This document shows, in pieces, positions 37,167-43,633 of a DNA stretch of 43,633 nt. Numbering within the stretch: the first letter of the stretch is position 1; every line of letters begins with the position of its first letter. A program made the position numbers and the translations under genes. The DNA is taken from positions 1-43,633 of the forward strand of contig BEIG01000016.1 of assembly GCA_002898795.1 (NCBI GenBank). Reading direction: 5' to 3'. The notes under the pieces were generated by a model. The model had not been told where the DNA came from, did not search any database, and saw only the letters and a program-made list of their open reading frames with translations. Origin of the DNA: a bacterium HR30. Lineage in GTDB: Bacteria; Desulfobacterota; Binatia; HRBIN30.

Positions 37167-38720
37167 CTACTCGCGGCGCCACCACACAGCAATTCCAGCA
37201 ATCAGGATGAGTTGCGGAATGAGCAGGACGGTAAGGTAGAAAGTCATTAAGCTTTGTTCAGGAGTAAACTGAATCCTTGATGCGCGGATCCCTCGTGGTC
37301 GGATGGAAACAAGATCGCTTTCGCCCACGAGCCACCCGACGGCGTTCAGGAGAAGGTCGCGGTTGTAGAACGTACCGTCGAGCTCGCGATTCGATGCAAA
37401 CTCAATGCTGCCGAACACGACGATTCGGGTCGACCCCTCCTGCTCCCGGCCCATTTGTTTGAGATTGGCATCGACCGCTGCAGCAACGGGAACGGGGCCC
37501 TTGAGATCTGCGTTGCCGTCCAGTGCGGCTTCGCCTCGTTGGAACACGCCGTCCAAGTCGGTTTCACCCCAGCTCGAAGGGCTGGTCTTCACCAGTTCCA
37601 CCACCGTCAAGCCGGACTTTCCCGCTGCATCGGCTTTGACCGAACGGGTCATGGGGAAAATCGTGCGCTGTTTGAAATCGCGCGTGATTTCATGAATGCC
37701 GTACGTGTTAGCCAGCGGCGTCAAACCAAGGGCAGGACCTTGGAACAGCCGCACCACTTGATCGACAACCACGTCGTTGCCCAGCTTAATGCCCCACTTT
37801 GCGAGCAATGGCGCAAATTCAGCACCAGTCCGGGGAGGAATCAGAGCGAGAAGACGGCCGCCGCGGTCCAGGTACGACTCGATCGCTTGGATTTCGTGCT
37901 CGAGAAAGGGGCGTTGTGGGCCAGCAACCACAACCACCGAGCAGTCATCCGCGACCTTTGGCTCGGAAGCAAGAAGGACTTTTTTCACCTCGTAGTTTTC
38001 GTTCGTCAAAGCCGAGCGAAAGCTGGCCAGGCCCTTGGGGCTCTGCAGATCGTCGAGGTCCGGTTCACCATGGCCCTCGATGACGCAGACAACCTTGCGG
38101 GTTTTGCGCGTCACCTTGATAATCGCGTTCGTGAGATTCTCCTCATTGGGTTGCGTCACCAACGTACTCTCGTTGCCGTACTCGACCCTCACGGTGTTGT
38201 ACGTGCGGATCTGGTACTTCTCGGCCAACTCGGGCTGCTTATCCGGATCGATCAACTCGTACGAAACTTTAGACGAGTATCGGGCGTAGTTACCGAGTAG
38301 ATCCCGCAGCTCGGGATTGATGCCTCCTTCTACGAAGGCGAGCATTTTGAGCTCGTTCTCCAGATTCTTGACGACGTTGATCGACTGATCGGACAGGCTG
38401 TAAACTTTTTGTTCCGTAAGGTCGAAACGCTTGCTGTGGCGTGCCCCAAGATAATTCAGCACAATGAGGACGCCCAGGAACGCAAGCGAACCCACGATCA
38501 CGTTCGCACCGTACCTCGTGGAGCGCTCGCTGACCACATTACGAACTTGCTCCAATCCCGCGCTGAGATACGCGATGAGGCAAAACACACCAACGACGCC
38601 GTTCGCGGCAATGTACACGACGTCGATCATGGTCCGGCCGCCAGTGAAGGCTCCGGCGATCACAGCGAACAAAAGGAAAACGAGCCCTAAGAGCCCCAGC
38701 AGCGACTGGTTTCGGCGCAC
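37167..38720 (-). CDS. GldG-family ABC auxiliary protein
   Basis: 517 aa. Three N-terminal membrane segments (LLGLLGLVFLLFAVIAGAF, VVYIAANGVVGVFCLIAYL, VGSLAFLGVLIVLNYLGA) and one C-terminal segment (LTVLLIPQLILIAGIAVWW) frame a large extracytoplasmic domain. The domain begins FDLTEQKVYSLSDQSINVVKN, the opening typical of GldG/ABC_transp_aux, and includes VVVVAGPQRPFLEHEIQAIESYLDRGGRLL. By family knowledge it pairs with GldF-type permeases, first described in gliding Bacteroidetes but widespread in non-gliders, where the role is open. It lies 3 bp behind the permease, so tight coupling is expected. Confidence 0.88.
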   Translation of the reverse strand: MRRNQSLLGLLGLVFLLFAVIAGAFTGGRTMIDVVYIAANGVVGVFCLIAYLSAGLEQVRNVVSERSTRYGANVIVGSLAFLGVLIVLNYLGARHSKRFDLTEQKVYSLSDQSINVVKNLENELKMLAFVEGGINPELRDLLGNYARYSSKVSYELIDPDKQPELAEKYQIRTYNTVRVEYGNESTLVTQPNEENLTNAIIKVTRKTRKVVCVIEGHGEPDLDDLQSPKGLASFRSALTNENYEVKKVLLASEPKVADDCSVVVVAGPQRPFLEHEIQAIESYLDRGGRLLALIPPRTGAEFAPLLAKWGIKLGNDVVVDQVVRLFQGPALGLTPLANTYGIHEITRDFKQRTIFPMTRSVKADAAGKSGLTVVELVKTSPSSWGETDLDGVFQRGEAALDGNADLKGPVPVAAAVDANLKQMGREQEGSTRIVVFGSIEFASNRELDGTFYNRDLLLNAVGWLVGESDLVSIRPRGIRASRIQFTPEQSLMTFYLTVLLIPQLILIAGIAVWWRRE

Positions 38721-38723
38721 GGC

Positions 38724-39497
38724 TTACCTCCAGCGTACCGATTCTACTGAGCGATGGGTTAGGTAAAGGGCGAGCGTGATCACACTGCCGAAGTAAATCA
38801 GATCCTTTGTCTCGATGACGCCTTTCACCATTTCCGAGAAGTGTTCAGTGAGCGACAGATACCGAAGCACCGCCGCTAGAGTAGGCCCTGCAGTTTCCGC
38901 TGGCCAAGAAATCACGTACAACAGCAGAAGAACGATCAGACAACTGACCGCTGCCACGATTTGATTGTCGGTAAACGATGACGTGAGCAAACCCACGGTC
39001 GCAAAGGCCACGGCAAGGAGAAACAACCCGAGATAGCCGGCGGCGATGATTCCTGGCTCTGGGTTACCGTAAATCAAGAGGATCGCCGGGTAAACGGCGG
39101 TGAGGCTGAGCATAATGATGAGAAAGGCGACAACGCCGAGAAATTTCCCAATCACAATTTCCGCGATGGAGAGCGGGGAGGTTAGAAGCAGTTCGTAGGT
39201 CCCAGCACGTTTTTCCTCGGCAAAGGAGCGCATGGTGATGACCGGAACCAAGATGATGAGAACGACCGAAAGGTTCCCCAGAAGCGGCGCGACGACGAGT
39301 TCGTTCAGGTTCAGTCGCATTTGCACTTCGGGGTTGCGGAAGCTCATGTAGATCTGCACCAGGAAGTTGAAGCGATTGAGCAGGTTGAAGAAGAACCATC
39401 CCCCGAGCAGCATGAAGCCGGTCAGCACGACGTAAGCGATCGGAGACACGAACGCCGACCGCAGCTCCTTGCCCGCAATGGTCAGAGCGTTTTTCAT
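38724..39497 (-). CDS. ABC-2-type permease (GldF-like)
   Basis: 257 aa with about six hydrophobic segments. AGKELRSAFVSPIAYVVLTGFMLLGG is the standard N-terminus of this ABC-2 subgroup. FAEEKRAGTYELLLTSPLSIAEIVIGKFL is the conserved cytoplasmic loop (EEKR.GT.ELL) between helices that contacts the ATPase. It should form the membrane channel or pump with the ATPase whose gene overlaps it by 4 nt (ATGA at 39494-39497). The substrate is unknown; the GldG and DUF4340 partners downstream suggest an envelope-linked role rather than simple drug export. Confidence 0.9.
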   Translation of the reverse strand: MKNALTIAGKELRSAFVSPIAYVVLTGFMLLGGWFFFNLLNRFNFLVQIYMSFRNPEVQMRLNLNELVVAPLLGNLSVVLIILVPVITMRSFAEEKRAGTYELLLTSPLSIAEIVIGKFLGVVAFLIIMLSLTAVYPAILLIYGNPEPGIIAAGYLGLFLLAVAFATVGLLTSSFTDNQIVAAVSCLIVLLLLYVISWPAETAGPTLAAVLRYLSLTEHFSEMVKGVIETKDLIYFGSVITLALYLTHRSVESVRWR

Positions 39498-40237
39498 GCT
39501 GTGCCCTCCGTTGCACCAGACGGCACCGCTGTATCCTGGCTGATATACCGCAAAAATACTTGCTCTAGCGTGGTGTCCCGCGTGAGGTTCTCCAACATGT
39601 CTTCTACGACGATCCGGCCCTGATTGATGATCACCACTTTGTCACAAAGCTGCGAAACCTCAGGTAAGATGTGGGTGGACAAGATCACGGTGCGGTCGGC
39701 AGCCAGCTCCTTGATCAACGTGCGAATATCGATGATCTGTCGCGGGTCCAGCCCGATGGTAGGTTCGTCCAGCACCAGGACGGACGGGCTATGAATCATT
39801 GCCTGGGCCAGTCCGACCCGTTGTCGGTACCCCTTCGAAAGATGGCCGATCACGCGGTGAGGAACGTCTTCCAAGCCACACGAGCGCAATACCCGGTCGA
39901 CCGCGTCGTTGAGCTCCGCTTTGGGAATGCCACGAATGCGGCCGACGAAACGGAGGTAAGCGAGAACGGTCATGTCGTTGTACAAAGGCGGCGACTCCGG
40001 CAGGTAGCCAATGCGGCGCCGGCACTCGTACGAGTCTTCGAAAATGTCGTAACCGGCGATCTTCACCGTGCCCGAAGTAGCGGGCATGAAACCAGTGATG
40101 ATCCGCATCGTGGTCGTCTTGCCTGCTCCGTTCGGGCCGAGAAACCCCAAAATCTGGCCTTTCTCGGCCGTGAAACTGATGTTGGAAACGGCCGTCAGTT
40201 CGCCGTAGCGCTTGGTGAGGTTTCGTACTTCGATCAT
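39494..40237 (-). CDS. ABC transporter ATP-binding protein (GldA-like)
   Basis: 247 aa. The Walker A loop GPNGAGKTTTM lies at 34-44. The Q-loop region is YLPESPPLYNDMTVLAYLRF, the signature is HLSKGYRQRVGLAQ, Walker B is VLVLDEPTIGLD, and the H-loop is ILSTHILPEVSQLCDKVVII. The QIIDIRTLI and TTLEQVFL segments fit the GldA-like subgroup. It hydrolyses ATP on the cytoplasmic face to drive the permease. It is the first gene of the four-gene minus-strand operon and overlaps the permease start by 4 nt. A 377-bp non-coding stretch lies upstream, where the promoter should be. Confidence 0.93.
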   Translation of the reverse strand: MIEVRNLTKRYGELTAVSNISFTAEKGQILGFLGPNGAGKTTTMRIITGFMPATSGTVKIAGYDIFEDSYECRRRIGYLPESPPLYNDMTVLAYLRFVGRIRGIPKAELNDAVDRVLRSCGLEDVPHRVIGHLSKGYRQRVGLAQAMIHSPSVLVLDEPTIGLDPRQIIDIRTLIKELAADRTVILSTHILPEVSQLCDKVVIINQGRIVVEDMLENLTRDTTLEQVFLRYISQDTAVPSGATEGTA

Positions 40238-40614
40238 CAGCGACGCCCCGTTGACGAAAAACTAGCCGAAGAATTCAAGCGCAATGCCGCTTCAGTGCGG
40301 CGCATCCGATTAGCCAGCAGGGCTCTGGTTGTCAATGAATGAGCGACGGCGACGCCGGCCGGCGGAGGGTTCTCTAGTTTGTCTGCCCGGCACGAAAATG
40401 ACCTCTGCACTCGTGGCACGAGAGGGTTACAGTTACCGAAATGCACCAGGATCAACTTGTGTGCGCCGCAGGGTACTAGCCGACGAAGGCTACCAACTCG
40501 CGGGCAGAACGACGCTACGGTTGCGACGAGAGTGATCGTCGATAAGGCCAGCCGGCTTGACGACGGACAATTGGGCTTTTGTTCTCACCACTTTATGGCA
40601 GCAAGCCAGCAAGC
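40238..40614. other. Non-coding spacer upstream of the Gld-like operon
   Basis: Between the ABC ATPase start and the MATE gene end, no frame with a recognised domain is seen. It should contain the ABC operon promoter (minus strand), but I found no box pair good enough to name. No hairpin with a T-run, and no repeat matching the 31.6-kb array, was noticed. Confidence 0.5.
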
Positions 40615-42006
40615 CTAAACGGAGATTGCTTGCCAACGGTCGCTGTGGAAGCGCCACGCCTTCAGTGCCGCACGGGCGATGTAATCTCCTACGAGCGAAA
40701 GCCAAAGCCATTGTAACTCCAGGTGAAACACCTGAGCCACCAGGTAGGCGCAGCCCAGTCGGCAACCGTAAAAGCCGACGAAAACCGCCACCAACGGAAA
40801 ACGCGTGTCGCCTGCACCACGTAAGGCACCACCGAGGGTGAAGTCGATAGCCATAAAAGGCTGGGAAAGCCCGAGCGCCCAGATGAACAGCACGGTGTCC
40901 TGGATGACCGCAGGGTCGTCCACGAACGCCGAGGCAATCGGCCGCGCCAAGGCGATGATGGCCAAGCCGCATGCTGACATGAGGTACACCGCCAGCCGGT
41001 TCGACTCCCAACCGGAGCGGCGCGCAAGGTGCGGCTGTTTCGCCCCGAGATTCTGCCCCACTAGGGCCGCCGCTGCTGCTGCAAAGCCGTAGCCCGGAAG
41101 GAAGGAGAGAGCGAGGATTCTTACCCCAATGAAGTAAGCGGCGACGGCGCTCGTACCGTAGCGGGCCGCGAACACTAGGTAGAGAAAGAAGCCCACCTGC
41201 ATGAGCAGTTGTTCCGTTGCGGCCGGGTAGCCAATGCGCAGCACACGCCGAATGAGGGGAAAGTCCAGCCTAAAGTGGTCCGGCTCCAGCCGCAGGGTTA
41301 GCCGACCTCGAAACAACAACGCCAAACCGAAGATCGTTCCGATGGTAAAGGCGATGACCGTGGCCAGTGCAGAACCCCTTACTCCCAAAGCAGGCAGCCC
41401 AAACGCTCCGAAAATCAAGACATAGTTGCCCACGACATTCACCGCGTTTACCAACGCACCAACCCAAAGGGGCGTGCGTGTGTCTCCGGCTGCTCGCAGC
41501 GCCGACCCGATGACGAACAATGCTGCCGACTGAGGAATCGACAGCATCACGAGGCGAGTGAACCAAGCGCCAAGCTCGCGCACTTGCGGCTCGACACCGA
41601 ACCAGCCCACAACCGTTTCGGCAAACACAATGACGGGGGCGATGCACACGCAGGAAAGAACAAAGGCGGCTATGAGCGATTGCGCGACCACGCGTTCGGC
41701 AAAATCTCGCTGGCCGGCCCCGATGGACCGTGCCACGAGTGCTAAGGTGCCGGTTCCGACCGCGGTCATGGCGATGCTGACGCTATTGAGGATTTGCGCT
41801 CCCACTCCCACCGCAGCGACAGCGTTGGCCCCAAGGCGCCCCACCATCAGGGTGTCGACCAGCCCCACCAGCGACTCCAGAAGCAGAGTTACGATCACCG
41901 GCCAGGCAAGCTGCCAAATTGCCTGCACTAACTCCTGACGGCTGATGGTAGCCTTACGGGTTCCGACTGCAGGAACGGAAAGAGACGAAGCAGAGTCGCC
42001 ATCCAT
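40615..42006 (-). CDS. MATE-family efflux transporter
   Basis: 463 aa, with about twelve hydrophobic helices in two similar halves, the MATE layout. QAIWQLAWPVIVTLLLESLVGLVDTLMVGRLGANAVAAVG is the N-terminal family start, with the conserved Asp in the first helix. AAAAALVGQNLGAKQP opens the second half and is the typical MATE Q-N-L-G-A motif. It likely exports cationic drugs or metabolites in exchange for Na+ or H+ across the inner membrane; the substrate is not predictable. It is the last gene of a minus-strand run after the gamma-glutamylcyclotransferase (37-bp gap). The C-terminus is short and normal. Confidence 0.92.
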   Translation of the reverse strand: MDGDSASSLSVPAVGTRKATISRQELVQAIWQLAWPVIVTLLLESLVGLVDTLMVGRLGANAVAAVGVGAQILNSVSIAMTAVGTGTLALVARSIGAGQRDFAERVVAQSLIAAFVLSCVCIAPVIVFAETVVGWFGVEPQVRELGAWFTRLVMLSIPQSAALFVIGSALRAAGDTRTPLWVGALVNAVNVVGNYVLIFGAFGLPALGVRGSALATVIAFTIGTIFGLALLFRGRLTLRLEPDHFRLDFPLIRRVLRIGYPAATEQLLMQVGFFLYLVFAARYGTSAVAAYFIGVRILALSFLPGYGFAAAAAALVGQNLGAKQPHLARRSGWESNRLAVYLMSACGLAIIALARPIASAFVDDPAVIQDTVLFIWALGLSQPFMAIDFTLGGALRGAGDTRFPLVAVFVGFYGCRLGCAYLVAQVFHLELQWLWLSLVGDYIARAALKAWRFHSDRWQAISV

Positions 42007-42043
42007 GGGAGCTTTCCCACGTCAGCGAAGAAGCGAGCGTGAG

Positions 42044-42406
42044 TCAAGGTCGCGTGCTGCTGTTTGGCTCGCAGTAGGGAAGCGCGTCGCCGCGCGCCAC
42101 ATACACGTAGGCGTCTTCAATCCCATGTCGCGTCTTTACCCGCGCCCGAACGCGGGCGTAAAGTACGCCCTCGCACTCGTAGCGATCGAGTGCAGCCAAA
42201 GCCGCAGAGTCGACATTGCGCAATAAGAGCCCTCGAACGCGATGGCCCGGGGCAGGAACGACAAACGGATAAGTGTGGGGTAACTGCCGGCGTTCATGGT
42301 CGAGCAACCATGCCTCTTCGGTGTCGAAGGACCGACCCGTCAGCTCCTTCACCAGTGCCGGATCCCGAAGCGTTCCGTAAACAAATAGGTTCTGGGGCTT
42401 CGTCAT
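42044..42406 (-). CDS. Gamma-glutamylcyclotransferase-like (AIG2/GGCT fold)
   Basis: 120 aa. FVYGTLRDP (Y10-R14) is the BtrG/GGCT loop that binds the gamma-glutamyl group. ALDRYECEGVLYARVRARV holds the catalytic Glu (E77 or E79) and the conserved Y-x-R strand. VRGLLLRNVD is the adjacent strand. By family knowledge it releases 5-oxoproline from gamma-glutamyl amines or glutathione derivatives in the cytosol; the exact substrate varies widely. Its ATG overlaps the stop of the MBL-fold hydrolase (ATGA, 42403-42406), so the two are coupled. Both could act on glutathione-like thiols, but that is inference. Confidence 0.85.
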   Translation of the reverse strand: MTKPQNLFVYGTLRDPALVKELTGRSFDTEEAWLLDHERRQLPHTYPFVVPAPGHRVRGLLLRNVDSAALAALDRYECEGVLYARVRARVKTRHGIEDAYVYVARGDALPYCEPNSSTRP

Positions 42407-43092
42407 GCGTAACCCATAAAGCGAAGGAAGTCATCGAGTCGCTGAAAACGTAAATACAAGTTCGTTCGTTTTTCCCGGCCGATCGTGGAAGTCGGCTCGC
42501 TTGCGTAGTTGTGCCCTGGGTAGAGAACCGTGTCGTCTGGCAGCCGAGCGAGCTTGTTCACCAAGCTATCGTACATTTGCGCCGGGTCGCTTCCGGGCAA
42601 ATCCACCCGCCCGCAGCTTCCAATGAACAGAGTGTCCCCAGAAATCAAGCGATTCTCCACCAGGAAGCACTGCGAGCCGGGGGTGTGCCCAGGGGTATGG
42701 AGAAAACGGATTGGAACATCACCTACCTGCAAGCTGTCGCCACTCTCCGTTGCCACGACGTCGCTTCGGGAGAGCCCCGCAATGCGGAGGGCGTAATCGA
42801 CTTCTGTCTTATGAAGGTAAACCTTCAGAGGGAAATTGCGCTCGAGCAGTTGCGCCGCACCCGCAATATGGTGGCCGAACAAGTTGCCGCCGAGATGGTC
42901 CGGATGAAAGTGCGTGACCAGTATCGCCACTGGCTTGAGGTCCTCCGCTTCGAGGGTGGTAACGATCGCGTCGATATCCCAGGCAGGATCGACCAAGGCC
43001 ACTTCGCGGCTGTGGCGATCGCCGACCACGTAGATGAAGTTCTCCATCGGACCAAGCTGCAGTTGCTTTAAGTAAAGAGCGCTCGCTGCCAC
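42403..43092 (-). CDS. MBL-fold hydrolase (glyoxalase II-like)
   Basis: 229 aa from a GTG at 43092. AAGGAG seven bases upstream (minus strand, 43100-43105) decides this start; the open frame to 43305 overlaps the upstream PduO gene. THFHPDHLGG gives H61, H63, D65 and H66 of the two-metal site. HTPGHTPGS, the bridging Asp in ISGDTLF, and YPGHNY complete the site. Such proteins include hydroxyacylglutathione hydrolase, persulfide dioxygenase and lactonase-like enzymes; the arrangement favours glyoxalase II or a general thioesterase. It is cytosolic. It lies 2 nt after the PduO stop and overlaps the GGCT gene by 4 nt. Confidence 0.9.
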   Translation of the reverse strand: MAASALYLKQLQLGPMENFIYVVGDRHSREVALVDPAWDIDAIVTTLEAEDLKPVAILVTHFHPDHLGGNLFGHHIAGAAQLLERNFPLKVYLHKTEVDYALRIAGLSRSDVVATESGDSLQVGDVPIRFLHTPGHTPGSQCFLVENRLISGDTLFIGSCGRVDLPGSDPAQMYDSLVNKLARLPDDTVLYPGHNYASEPTSTIGREKRTNLYLRFQRLDDFLRFMGYA

Positions 43093-43094
43093 GT

Positions 43095-43633
43095 TCAATC
43101 TCCTTGCCGCTTCTTCCCGCCAGGGCGACGCTGATGGCTCTGCAGACCGCGCTCCCAGAGAAATTCCGCTTCGCCAGTCTGTTTGGCCACCCAGCGCGCG
43201 AGAACAAAGAGGAAATCGCTGAGCCGATTGAGATACCGTAACGGCCACGGACCGATGTCCTCTTCGCGACTCAACCGCAATACCAAACGCTCCGCTCGCC
43301 GGCACACAGTGCGTGCTTGATGCAGAAACGCACTCACCTTTCCACCACCCGGTAAGATGAAAGATCGTAGTGGCTCCAAATCCTTCTGGAGCTTGTCCAA
43401 GGCCTTTTCCAAAGCCTCAGCTTCGCGTTGTCCCACCCGGAACATGTGCTCGTGGTGTGCTTCTGGAGGTGTGGCTAGCTCTCCGCCAAGATCGAATAGC
43501 TCGTTTTGCAAGTGCCGGAGGAATTCGTCCACTTGGTTGCGTACAGACTCTGGCTTCGTTTCCTGGTTGAACGCGCGAGCAATACCGAGCACAGCGTTCA
43601 GCTCGTCGAGGGTGCCGTATGCCTCGATGCGGG
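43095..43633 (-). CDS. Cob(I)alamin adenosyltransferase, PduO type, 5'-truncated by window edge
   Basis: About 179 residues are visible; the N-terminus, including the TRTGDxGxT ATP motif, lies beyond the right edge. The visible part starts RIEAYGTLDELNAVLGIA, the conserved PduO/MMAB segment. It continues with a helical bundle and FILPGGGKVSAFLHQARTVCRRAERLVLRLS, where the R-R-A-E-R residues bind ATP and corrin. It ends with YLNRLSDFLFVLARW, also conserved. It moves the adenosyl group of ATP onto cob(I)alamin, making adenosylcobalamin for mutases and dehydratases. No B12-dependent mutase is in view, so the user enzyme is elsewhere. The C-terminus is basic and ends 2 nt before the MBL-fold gene start. 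Confidence 0.92.
   Translation of the reverse strand, partial: RIEAYGTLDELNAVLGIARAFNQETKPESVRNQVDEFLRHLQNELFDLGGELATPPEAHHEHMFRVGQREAEALEKALDKLQKDLEPLRSFILPGGGKVSAFLHQARTVCRRAERLVLRLSREEDIGPWPLRYLNRLSDFLFVLARWVAKQTGEAEFLWERGLQSHQRRPGGKKRQGD

Noticed and set aside
43093-43305. Longer MBL-fold start inside the PduO gene
   Set aside because: The GTG at 43092 has AAGGAG at the right distance and matches the family N-terminus; the extension overlaps PduO with no homology.

Overview
The window is a moderately GC-rich bacterial chromosome segment, densely packed with ordinary metabolic genes on both strands plus four tRNA genes. There is no phage, plasmid or transposase gene. The organism looks like an uncultured Gram-negative bacterium: there is a lipoprotein-type signal, a DUF4124/lytic transglycosylase, a type IV-like pilin, and Pro/Thr-rich PTPTAT-type tails. 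The combination resembles Desulfobacterota- or Binatota-like genomes. That is an inference from style only, not a phylogenetic result.

Layout. 1-3.5 kb, minus strand: a cut sugar-phosphate nucleotidyltransferase, a secreted lysyl-oxidase-like protein and a GT39-type membrane glycosyltransferase. 3.7-8.1 kb, plus: ketopantoate reductase, a JAMM/M67 metallopeptidase, an acyl-CoA dehydrogenase and an acyl-CoA ligase. 8.1-10.4 kb, minus: a small FxLYD-like protein, tRNA-Arg(ACG), pgsA and a lytic transglycosylase. 11.2-17.2 kb, plus: a GH57/DUF3536 glycosidase, acs and cysS. 17.7-22.5 kb: tRNA-Arg(TCG) and a central sugar block (gap, gpmA, pgm, glk). 22.6-25.2 kb, minus: a CoA-disulfide-reductase/rhodanese fusion, a glycine-zipper lipoprotein and an unknown protein, followed by a lone pilin (+). 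25.8-31.2 kb: an acyl-CoA module made of an isochorismatase-fold protein, two CaiB/BaiF CoA-transferases, a divergent AMP-forming ligase and a DedA protein. 31.6-33.6 kb: a tandem hairpin array, then tRNA-Glu, tRNA-Gln and gltX. 33.7-40.2 kb: an unknown coiled-coil protein, hisC, and a four-gene Gld-like ABC operon. 40.6-43.6 kb, minus: a MATE transporter, gamma-glutamylcyclotransferase, an MBL-fold hydrolase and a cut PduO adenosyltransferase.

How the parts fit. The GH57 enzyme, glk, pgm, gap and gpmA could carry alpha-glucan or glucose carbon into lower glycolysis, and acs activates acetate. The two acyl-CoA blocks suggest growth on, or processing of, organic acids whose identity cannot be read from sequence. 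The gltX-tRNA-Gln-tRNA-Glu run is a compact charging unit.

Most notable points. (1) About four tandem ~78-bp units at 31.6-31.9 kb, each beginning GTAG followed by a GGCA/GGCG-looped hairpin, look like a REP/BIME-type array with alternating spacers. (2) A bacterial secreted lysyl oxidase homologue keeps the three copper histidines and the Lys/Tyr pair that forms the cofactor. (3) The isochorismatase-fold protein appears to have replaced all three residues of the family triad, and its neighbouring CoA-transferase lacks the usual Asp. (4) The DUF4340 protein consists of three tandem modules. (5) Two convergent gene pairs share a 4-bp palindrome as overlapping stop codons. I did not find a convincing wholly new multi-gene defence or mobile system.
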